NCBI RefSeq assembly: GCF_037126465.1
Contig: NC_088206.1
Location: 53,362,841-53,426,840 of the forward strand
DNA: 64,000 nucleotides
Origin: Ornithodoros turicata
Lineage: Eukaryota > Arthropoda > Arachnida > Ixodida > Argasidae
Direction: 5' to 3'
This document shows positions 23,901-35,900 of the stretch, piece after piece. Below the pieces are notes generated by a model. It was not told the DNA's origin and ran no database searches. It saw only the letters and a list, made by a program, of their open reading frames with translations. Positions within the stretch are counted from its first letter, which is position 1. Every line of letters begins with the position of its first letter. The translations under genes and the position numbers were made by a program.

Positions 23901-26900
23901 CAGCGCTGACAATCAGAGGGGTTTTACACGACTACACTCTGTACAACATCAACATCCGAAGGATAAAATTGTAGGAGAAGAATCGCTAATTGAAATTTAG
24001 AGGCATGTTACATCAATCTTTGTTTACAAAAGAGTATCACTAATCTTCTGCGAAAGCTTATCATGTTTTGTGAATTAACACATGTGTATATATTTCTCAA
24101 ACAGTTGGATAGCCCAGGCAGCACAATGTACTGAAAGTCGAGTGCAATAGGGGTGGACGGGTAGGTGGAAGGCCTTGGAACAGTCTTGTAAAACTAAAGA
24201 ACATTGATAAGACACATACCGTCCACCCCTATTGCACTCGACTTTCGGTACATTGTGCTGCTTGGGAGCTGACAATTCATGTTGAAAGGAATCTATTATC
24301 AAATGACGCGATACAAATGAAGGATTTTGCAACCATGACGCGCAGGCGGAGTCTACAATTCTAATCATCGTAACACGCGGCACACAAACGCAATCAGATT
24401 TTGGGAGAATCGAATCACACATCTGTCATCAGAAATGTTTAACCAACATACAATGAAGATGAGCACTATGCATAAACACAATGGAAGATATGTAATCTTA
24501 ATTATAATAAGCAAATGTTCCTTTTGTAAAAGTAATCATTATAAGCAGCACAGGTCACACGTAAACGTAGATCCAATTCACAAAATGTACCAGAGGCTTC
24601 CCGTAGCCATACTGAAAAACTATCACCCTATTGTTAGTGTCAAAGCACCCAGGCACTACAAATAGAAAGGGTATACTTTAATTTTAAATTTTTTTAGCCC
24701 ATAATGAGGTAAAACGCAAACTCCACACTAAAGATCATTTTCTTGTTTAAATTTTCAAAATCAAAACTGTACACTCTTTCTTACATTTTTTTTTTTAAGC
24801 TATAGATTAAAAAGTTGTGCATATAGTCACACATCCTATACAAGATATTTAATAGCGGATTAAATGCTAAAATTTGTCGATGGAAGTGGAGTTTACCACA
24901 CATCAGTAAGTGTTTAATTAAAATTTTAACCGGTGTTGCAATTTGCGATCTTAGTTGTAGAATGCGTAATTTCACAATTTGTAATCTTTAGCTTGTTCAC
25001 TTTGACAAGCACTCTTTGCGATGACAGAGAATTTCAATCGCAGAGATTGATATTTTTTATTTATTACACTACATCGCGATATGGATTCTCTATGCCATGG
25101 AGATTCGTAAGCTTTATTAATCTCCATGGCATAGAGAATCCATATCGCGATGTAGTGTAATAAATAGAAAATATCAATCTCTGCGATTGAAATTCTCTGT
25201 CATCGCAAAGAGTCCTTGTCAAAGTGAACAAGCTAAAGCTTACGAATTGTGAAATTACGCATTCTACAACTCAGATCGTAAATTGCAACACCGATTAAAA
25301 TTTTAATTAAACACTTCATGATGTGTGGTAAACTCCACTTCCATCGACCAATTTTAGCATTTAATCCGCTATTAAATATCTTGTATAGGATGTGTGACTA
25401 TATGCACAACTTTTTAATCTATAGCTTCAAAAAAAATGTAAGAAAGAGTGTACAGTTTTGATTTTGAAAATTTAAACAAGAAAATGATCTTTAGTGTGGA
25501 GTTTGCGTTTTACCTCATTATGGGCTAAAAAAATTTAAAATTAAAGTATACCCTTTCTATTTGTAGTGCCTGTGTGCTTTGACAGTAAGAATAGGGTGAT
25601 AGTTTTTCAGTATGGCTACGGGAAATTTTCAAAATCAAAACTGTACACTCTTTCTTACATTTTTTTAAAGCTCTAGATTAAAAAGTTGTGCATATAGTCA
25701 CACATCCTATACAAGATATTTAATTGCGGATTAAATGCTAAAATTGGTCGATGGAAGTGGAGTTTACCACACATCAGTAAGTGTTGAATTAAAATTTTAA
25801 CCGGTGTTGCAATTTACGATCTGAGTTGTAGAATGCGTAATTTCACAATATGTAAGCTTTAGCTTGTTCACTTTGACAAGCGCTCTTTGCGATGACAGAG
25901 AATTTCAATCGCAGAGATTGATATTTTCTATTCATTACACTACATCGCGATATGGATTCTCTATGCCATGGAGATTAATAATTACGAATATTTTCCGAAT
26001 GAAATTTACTTAAAACTCGAAGAAAGGGTCATCCGCGTCCTCGAAACCGTTTCGGCAACACGCCGGGCCACGTTTCCCCAACGCCGTACCCAAAACCGAA
26101 CGCGATTCTGCGCCCAATGCGTTAACGCAGTACCGCACGCTAGCGTGTTGCTTTTTCCGGAAACGGGTTCGTCGACGGGGATGACCCTTTCTTCGAGTTT
26201 TAGGTAAATTTAATTCGGAAAATTCGGTTGGGCCCAGGTGTGGTGGTAGCATCGCTTGGGTGTGTTGGCAGCGTGCATGTCTATACTTGCATGTAAACCG
26301 CCCACCGCGCAGCTGTTGTAACGAAAAAAAATTACGAATGAAGTCGGCCCAGTCGGAAAAAATGTGAATGAAGTCGGCCCACGTGTGACGGCACCGTCGC
26401 TTGGTATGGTTGCCAGTGTGCATGTCCCTACTTGCATGTAAACCGCCTACCACACGGCTGGTCTAGCGGGAAAAAAATTATGAATGAAGTCGGCCCAGGC
26501 GGAAAAATTGCCAAAGTCGGCCAGGTCATCGCCTGGCTGGAATGACAGTGTGCATGTCCCTACTTTTGAACACAAAAACCTAACGCATATTACACCTCTC
26601 CTGTAGAGTTAATAAGTGGCAAGATACATCGCCAAAAAGAATAAGAAATAAGTTTTTTTTTATATATAAAATTTGTTTGTTCGAGATGTATAATTTATTT
26701 GTAAACCGACTGCAAACATTGAAAGAATCGTACTAGGTAACATTTTTGCAATAATAGTGAGTTTTAGTATATCGTACGCTGTCGCCTTTGTACGTAAGGA
26801 ATAGCGTGGATAAATGGTTCTGCGCATGCCCGCAACAGACAGAGAGCTTCGCGCAGTGCGCAGAACCACCAAAGCTATCTGTTACGTACGCTATCATCTT

Positions 26901-29900
26901 TGCGTACGGTGTACTAAAACTCTCTAATTTTTAAAACGAAGTACGCACAAGTTTTAATAATTTTTTGCATGGAGTAACAACCAGTTGTGCATAGAATATG
27001 TGAAAAAAATTGACTGTGTGGCTTTTATACGGGGCGAATGAGGTGCTCTCAACGTGCAGGGAGAGCGCAGTTTGGGCACGCGCTGTTGTTCACGCGGGTT
27101 GACGTTTCATGTTTTTGTTTCACAAACGCTGCACCTAGAATTCAAAGACTGGTGAACTTGTTCATCACACACGATGTGCTTTCACATAAACAATAATGAC
27201 GAATATCGAAGAACCCAAGTGGACAGCCTTGCCTGAATTGAGATGAAATCGCCCTTTATCGTATACAGAGTGTTTGCTCTAACGTGTCCAGAAATTTTAT
27301 TTAAAGCAGCGATAAAAGAGAAACGAGCGCTACTTTTCAGCTACTTGACTAGGAAACAGGTGCTACAAGTGAAGCAGCACCTGTTTCTTACTCAAGTAGC
27401 AAAAAAGTACCACTTCTTTTCTTTTATCGCTCGCTTTAATTATAATTTCTGGACATGTTATAGCAAAAACCCTGTAGATATACAGGGTGTCCCATCTAAA
27501 TGCGAACAGATTTTAAAAAAAATTATATATATCACTTTTTCCGAGATGAAATCAATTGCAATATAGCATATGGTGAGGGGCACTCCTTAGGAAGGCACCA
27601 GCAAACTCCTAAGGCAATGTCCTAATTAACTTTTTAATTATAAAAGCTAGGAGATTGTCTCAGTGAGAACATCTGTTCCCTTCAGTCCCCTGATAACGCT
27701 CTCGTTTTCAGAACAAAAATTCGTTCGATAGATCGTCCGCATAAAATCGTGAAGGAATACAATTTTTTTCTTTATTTTGTAAATTGCGCATCTTCCGAGA
27801 AGCGTCTTTCATTCACCTCCAATGTGAGAGGGTGAAAGAGCACACTATCGTCTCTTGCGTCCTGGAAAATGATTAAAAGAAAACCAATGCAATGAAATAT
27901 GCAAACCAAGATAAGGGCAGTGCCGCTAACTTCACCGGATACATTTGTTTTTGTTTTGTTTCCGCAAGTAGCTCATCTTCGACGCATGAGGCGGCACTGT
28001 GCTCCTTCAGCCTCTGACACTGGGAGTGAAGGGAAGACGCGTCTCTGCAGATGCCCAATGAACAAAATAAAGAAAAAATGGTGTTCCTTCACGAATTTTT
28101 TGCGAGCGATCTATCAAACGGATTTTTGTTCCGAAAGCGGCTACGGTATCAGGTGACCGAAGGGACCAGATGTTCTCATTGGGACAACTTCGTAGTTTTT
28201 ATAATTAAAAAGTTCATTATTAAAAGTTAATTAGAACATTGCCTTACGAGTTTGCTGGTGCCCTCCTTAAGCATACACTGATTTCATCTCGGAAAAAGTG
28301 GTATATATATTTTAAAGAAATCTGTTCGCATTTAGCTGGGACACGCTGTATACTTTGATATCTATACTATGCATTTTACATTGTGCAGGACGAGCATTGG
28401 GTGACGTTAAGGAATGGATGCCCGACACCCGGTATTCCAATCCGTCAAATTGGGACGGCGGTCAAGTACCTTGCGCTGCTCAACAGGCTCTTCTAAAGGG
28501 AGCCGTCAATATGTCTGTTCTTCTCGACTCCCAAGTGGACGTCAACGGCATGGTAATCAACCTCCCCTGCTTCCTTCCAGTGGCTTTTCTCGAAGCCTGG
28601 ATGAAATTTGTCGGGGTGAATACCCGTCGGGTTTGAGGTGAAGCTGCCTAAAGCGGTTGAATAAACCGTAACCCTCGTGATGTAAAATAAAACTGAGAAT
28701 GAGGCAGACAAGAATTGACCAGAAACTAGCGACCAGAGTGACTTCTGGATTACAGGAAAACCATATTTATTTTTAATTATTAGTTTATGGCCTCAGGTCA
28801 AATCACTACTGAGGGAAGTACAACAACAACAACTTTATTGCAAGATGATTAATGGCGAGTTTCATCGCCAGAGGCGATGCTCTATCCCATTGCTGGTGGT
28901 GATGCGGGGAATGAAATAATGAGCCCCTTGACAATAAGGATTGAAGTCCTATGGTATCCAGGTGAAGAGAGCTTTGAGGGCAGAGCGTTAGTGGGATGGA
29001 TGTGGCCAGGGACCAAGCAATTTTGTGAGATAGAGGGGGCGAGAGTCCTGCTCGTTAGGGGATCCGGAGAGTACGGTTCGGGCGAGAGCGCAGTGGCGTT
29101 ACCGCTTGAGACAAGTTGACTCTCCCCAGTGCTGTCACTGTGGAGCTGCAACGAGAGGTAATTAATTAGTTTACAAGTGAAATATGAAGTAGAAAATGGC
29201 GGTCATCACATGTAGTAAAAACAAGAAGTAATGAAACGTTTTTCTCCCATGGTTGTACAATCCGCCTTTTTCCAGAGATGTGACGCCCTCTGGATGGTCG
29301 TCTGCTTCGGAGCAGTTGGCTGACAACAAATCCACCTGGGGAAGCGCGCCCTCTGCGGGTACGCCGTCAAACCAAAAGTCAAAGCCGGGTTTTTGCCGGC
29401 CGCTTTTACATCGTGGCGAGTTCACACTGTTCCAAACACCCTGTTGGAAATATATCCATTTGCCTAGCTGGATCATATTACATATCGCATCATACGGACC
29501 TGCAGCATGATCCAGGAGCCCGAAGTGCCCTTATTATTTGGAAAACTTAGCTGGACTGGTGACGCCAGGGTGAAACTAAAAGTAGACCATGTGTGGGGTT
29601 ATTTGCATAAATCTACGCACTGCATTCGCCAGGGGCACCGTGGGTGGGGTTTTAAAGAAGAAGGATATATCCGGATTGTGCTTTACAACACGAACACGAA
29701 CACTGGTCCAAAGAACGTAACGCTAGTGCGTCGTGTGTCTGCCGTCGATGCGGAAAGGTGTCTATACACCGTTACGGCGTAGTACGAAGATGACAGTACT
29801 GTTACTGGAGCACACTGTCAGTGCGTAGCAGGGTAAGTACACACATATTTGTTCAACACATATTGTAGCGCAATCAAACGAAACGTTTGCAAGCAATATC

Positions 29901-32900
29901 TGAACGGCTGTTCTTGTTGACAAGTAGTTTTAATCAAAGCAATAATGGATCAATGTTTCTGAACTGCACCTCGCTTCTCAACTTTATTTCCTGAACTTTG
30001 AGTGGGTAACGCATAACCCGTGCCAACTTTAAATGAAAGCATTGACTCTGTTTGCAGGCTCAGCCAAACTTGTGAACACGTTGATGCCCTACTCTTCCAT
30101 GTGACAGACAGCACACAGCCTGGAGCTTCCTGCACAGACGTGCCCTGTGCATGGATTGTGCCATCAGAAGGTACGTTCCTGAATGGAAAATGCTATTGTC
30201 AAGCATTGCAGTGGGAGATTCTATTAGAAAGTTACTCCAAGGCTTAATATTTTCTGCATATTTACAGCAAAGAAGCCAGTTCTTGTCACGCCACTGCAAG
30301 ATATCACATTCAGGAAATACCTCATCAACAAGGTCATGAGGGTGAAGACAAAACAACGGCTTTTTGACCCATGTGCGATGTCTCCTGATCATGACATAGA
30401 CGACTACAAAAGGCTTGAAAAGAGAGTGCGCAAAACAGATCCAGATCTGATGGTCCTGAGGTACCTTCCTGGGAAGTCAACCAAGCCTGCAAAAAGCAGC
30501 CGAACCACAAATCACAATAGGAGTTGAGGAAGATCTCTGGGGACCACTTGCCTCCCAAGAAGTGGACAAATATATCACTGGTCTCCCTCACTTGACAGCT
30601 GAGGAGAGAGCACAACTGTGTGAAAATACAAAAGGGCAAGCAAGCAATTCTGCGTGGTACCATGAAGGGACTGGCCGCGTCACGCGGCGTCAATTTTTTC
30701 CAAAGTAGTTCGCTGTGTAAAACCCGAGTATCTCGTTGTCACGGAACCCTCGTGCGTTCCCGGGATGCTATACCACTGGGACCTACTCGCGATCGAACCA
30801 GGTGAAATATCCTCCGTCCTTAACCTCTGGATAAAGGTGAGACGAATTCACCGGCTAAAGTTTTCCGGCCGCACAGTGGATACTTAGCAACACCGTTCCG
30901 GACAAATAAATGAAGAAGAGTGGTCGGGCTGCCCTATGTCAAACGACACACGTCCCCATGCGCCACACAATGAGACGAAGGAGAGATGCTAGTAACGTTA
31001 ACAATAACTAATTTAATTAACGCAACAATTTCTAACTAGAATTACGAGAACACTATCAACAGAATGATAACATTTGTTCAAAGGGAAAACAGACAACGGT
31101 AAGATCGAAATCACAGGTCGGTTAGAGTCCTGGTACGTATAAGGAAGGAATGGAATTGATGATGGCAGTCTTCAGAGGGTCCTCTTGGTGTGGCTGGCAA
31201 ATGGATGATCAGAACACACAGTTCACTTCACCAAAGGATATTGACGAACCATCGCAGAGGGAATAACTGTTTTGAAATTGAATTTTGGGGAGCTGGTGCT
31301 GAGACGTCCGACTTCTGGTCACATGTTTTACCGACTGCCCCGAAACAGGGGTCCTCCAGAGTTTTATTCGGTGGCGCATGGCTTTAACGTCTTTGTCAGT
31401 CGCCGACGCCGCATACATCTGGCGCCTAACACACACTTGCTACAATGCACTTTAATTGATCACAGAAGTGCAGGGGCACAACTGGTAAACAACGGAGGAG
31501 GACGAAACCCCTAAGGCCCACCGCAGACATTGGCTCTTATCTAGTTGAGGGTGTCCAAAGGAACGCCGCTACATGTGTTTTTCATACAACTATGAGACTT
31601 CCACAATCATCTCTTGTCACACAGGTAGAGGCCCATCAAAACCCTGCAATAGGTGGCGACGGCATAAGCCGTCAGTAACGGCTGGTACCAATTTATCCCG
31701 TCTATGTGCCTGCCTAAGTGCTTGTCCCATCAAGACTGAGAATAACACTTCTATTGAACACAACCCTTCTCCGAGCAAACCGAACCACGTGTAGGCGACA
31801 ATTTTAGCCACTTTGGCTCTGGCGACGCCGGTCCGGCTCCCCGGGTGTCGTTAGAACATAAGAGAAATGCCGCCGAAAAAGGACAAAATTGCCTGATACC
31901 GCGACACTCGTGAAGCAGATACTTTACCCAAAAGGAGGTGCCTATTCAGAGGCTAATGCGTAGGGGAGGCAGCACGAGGCGGATGCAGTAGCTGACTATG
32001 CGTGTCTCATGAAACTGTATGACAGGCCCGTTGTTGTGAGTAAGACAGGGCTTATTGTGCATTCCGAGTACCCCTTCATTGCAGCATCACCAGACCGGTT
32101 GGTGAAAGAAGGTGAGAGCGAAGGACTCCTTGAAGTGACGTGCCCGCTGTCCAAGAAAGGGATACAAGTAGAAGAAGCCTGCAAAGACAAGCGTTTGCTG
32201 CATTATCATCAACAGGGAAGTGACGCTCAAACGAAATCATGCGTATTTCTACCAAGTGCAGGGACAAATGGGAGTAGCAGGAAAAAGTTGGCGTGCCTTT
32301 GTGATTTGGACGAAGGATGAAGATGGAAATGGGTCCACGAACATTCAGAGGATTGAGTTTGACGAAATGTTTTGGAAAACAGAAATCTTGCCGGGTATCC
32401 TTCACTTTGTGAGGCACGCAATGGTCCCGGAAATCTTGACAAAGAGGATACAGAGGTTTGGAAAATTGTAAGCAAGCAAGCAATTGTAAGCAAGCAATTT
32501 CTTCCAGTGACGGAAATGATGTCAGTTTTTTAAGCTCTATGATGTAGAAGGTTTATCCAGGTGGAGAAGACCTTACTGAAATAGCCTTGTGATATGTTGA
32601 AGTTTCTGGAGACTTCCTTTCCAGGCATACCCGTCCTTAGTCGTACTAACACCATGAAGAGCTCATCCTCCAGAGAAAACTTTCTCATGATGTCCTCGTG
32701 CTGTCTTCTGCCGTGTAACCACATTTTCCTAGTTGTTTCCCACTTCGTTATGTTGTTCACGTTAGTCTTTTTGCATTCATGAAATGTACTCCCTCTGTAA
32801 TGCAAACTAAGCAGCGATTGTAAATAAATAAATAATAAAAAGCCAAATAATAAAATAAATAAAAACTGTGGCATGTGGTCAGAGAAGACAGAGATATAAA

Positions 32901-35900
32901 AATATGGAGATGAACATGGCGATGATTGATGCTGCTCTATACGCATGTAATACCTTCCGTGTATTGAGCATAGCAGCTGAACGCTGAAGGTTACTTTAAT
33001 GAACGTTTGCCGTGTACTGGAAAACAGACATACTTGTAGATATTCACGTATCAGATCACAACTTTCGTGGATACTCACGTCCCCAAGCCTAAAATTCTTA
33101 CGATTTGTCGAACCTTACCTTACCATACCTTAACATTTGTCGAACTTCATGCTTTGTCCTTGAACGTGTGCTACCCGTAAATAACGTAGCCCATATAACT
33201 ACTGCTTGCGCCAAAAGTCCACGGAACACGCGAGCGGCGTTTTTCTCCGCGCCGTGCCATCCTAGCGGCGGCCGGAAGTTGGCGGGAGTGGACAGGTCCA
33301 TTCATTTTGAGGGGGCGCAGGGCATAACACAGGCAGCGACCCACCGTGGCGTTTGCAGCAATTACCACACAAGGGCATTACCACACATGTTCCGTGGACT
33401 TTTGGCGCAAGCTGCACATTTTCACGTTATGGGTAGATACGACGGGTCTCTTGTTTGCTTCAGGTGCTGCCTGAAAACGGAGAACTGGTTCTGGCCAACG
33501 GAGCATCCATTACGGTCCACACTTCAACGCCGCCTCGTCGCATGTCCCAGAAGTGTGAGGAACAGAGTACGTGAGATTCATCGTAATCATCTTATAGAGC
33601 GATCTGAGCGCAGAGTTTTATGTTGGGAAGAGCGCCATCAAAGACGGCCCTGTTGAGTAACAAAGACATATCCCACGTTACGAAATCTTCTCCAAGATTC
33701 GACTACATTGGCGACTATTCTCCCGGCAGTTCACGTTTAAATCGCGTGACCTTTTCACGATATTAGTCTAAACACGTTTCTTACTTAGACACGTTTAACG
33801 CATAATGTCGGAGCGAGATGTAGGAACTACAGTCGCTAAATAGAGTGACTCTTATACCCTAGTCAGACGGCAAACTTAAAGCCAGCGGAACGGCCGTTAC
33901 TTCACCTGCAGTCTAACCATAATTTCGAATGACATCGTTTTCTGCCCTGATTTGTTGAAAATGGGAGGCGTACACCCCTTTTGTGACAATTATGCAATTC
34001 ATAATTGCCACAAAAAAAGGCGTACGCCCCCTGTTTTGAACAAATCAGGGCAGAAAACGATGTCATTCGAAATGATGGTTGGACTGCACGTGAAGTAACG
34101 GCCGTTCCGCTAACGTCCTTAGGTATGCTGTCTGATTAGGGTATTAGTGACTCTAGTATAGGAACTACCCTTCCTTATCTCAAGCTCTTCCTTGCGAAGC
34201 TAAGCACCCTAATTCCTTAGGCACAACGAACCCTACCGTCCAGTACGTGGCTGGCGAGCGTGTCCATTGGTACGGCGCAGACAACTGGCGACTCAAGAGC
34301 TCTTCTAGGCTGCACAGAGCGACCGCGGATGACGCCGCCATCCCCCTTGCTGTGCCTGACTCCGAACGCGTCCCCTGCTCTGGGGATCACGTCGTATTCC
34401 ACGACAGGAACTTCCACGTCAACACGGATGAACTGGTGCCTCTTGTACGGTCTATCCAAATAGGGGGACAGGTAAGGCGTATTTTGCGCGACAGAAAATG
34501 TTGTCGCTCGCTATTGCTGTTCCATTGCACGAATAAACTCGCGTTAGCAAGATGACTATACGCACGGGCCTTATTCAGATACCGATGAATGCCCCGTAGC
34601 CTGGATTACATCCCTGAAACGCGCATGCAGTGCAATTCAGAGTGTGTGGTGCATTCCTTGCTGAGCTGAGCATCGTGTCAGCTTTGACTCATTAGAATAA
34701 AGTTTCTCTGCAAACTAAACCGGAGTACACAGAAAGTTTTCAGTCAGAAACGTTCCATAGCAAATTTGTAGCAACATGACACAAAAACAGTTATCGTATG
34801 CTGAATATTACATCGCTGGAAACTCCGAATTCCGACGGAAACCAGGGTGACCGAACATAAGGGGCAAGGCGCAATCGAAATCGTTTTAATGTCACATTCT
34901 TTCATTCCTTTCTGTTCACAACATGTCGTTCGCGGTCCCTTTAACTGAAGTAGATGAACAACGCACGTTATCGCGACCAATATGTTGATCATATGTTGAC
35001 TAATTCACCGCTGTGTCGGCACCGCTCACAGGGGTGTAAGGATATCGCCTATCCAAGCTCCTATAGGCGCGGCACCGCATCCAAAGCATAGATTGAGAAG
35101 TTACCCGTCAAAAGGAACTCGTTACGAGTTAAGTTATCGTGTGAAAAATGTAACTAAGTTAATAACGAAGTTCTGCAGCCTGAAATGTAACTCGCAGTTA
35201 CGGAGTTACTTAAAAAAAGAACGAGTTACTTCCAAGTTACTTCGGACACAAAATAGCACTACACAGGTGCAGCGCACGTGAGCAGTTGAGTTAGACCTTG
35301 AGTTGCTTGCGCATGAGTGCAACACGCTTAGATCGCTTTCGTGTATGTCCAACAATTCGAACGCTTTGCATCTTACTCCCTGTGGGCGCACAATAGTTCA
35401 GCCTCATTTCAATGGCAGCGGTTCTTACTTTCTGCATAGAATAGTGTCATTGATTGAATATCACGTTCTGTGGCATAAAATGCCATGAAAGAACCAGAGA
35501 GAAAGGAAGAAAATAAGTGGACGTGAGTGAAAAGCGAATTCAAAGTAACTTGGAACTTAGCTTAAGTTACTTTGGCAAAGTTACCTGAAAAAGAAACCAG
35601 TTCCTCTGAAAGTTACCACGCCCCAAAAGTACTGAGTTAAGTTACAAGTTACCAAAAAAAAAGGAACTTAGTTACAGTAACGAGTTACCTCGAACTCTGA
35701 TCCAAAGTGGCCGATCTATACCGAGCGTTGGTGAGAGCGAAATGAGCGCGGTTACTTTACAGCTTACCTTAGGAGCTTTTTACGAGCAGTGCGTGTCCCA
35801 AGGGAGATGCGTTCTTGCTTAAGTTCTAAACTGATTATCATCATCATTCTATTCGTTTTGATGGATGCTGTATAGCTGCTACGGCCCTCTGTCCGCTTTT

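Noticed and set aside
22865..24000. Integrated geminivirus-like or circovirus-like genome
   Set aside because: No Rep motifs, no nonanucleotide origin and no capsid signature were visible. Overlapping small ORFs alone are not enough.
28553..28636. Extension of AMN exon 2 to the stop at 28636
   Set aside because: The extra residues do not match amnionless, whereas splicing at 28552/28553 joins in phase to [10 protein letters not shown] in exon 3.
33105..33656. 183-codon plus-strand ORF
   Set aside because: It crosses a MITE and reads AMN exon 3 in the wrong frame; the exon 3 frame matches amnionless and has correct splice phases.
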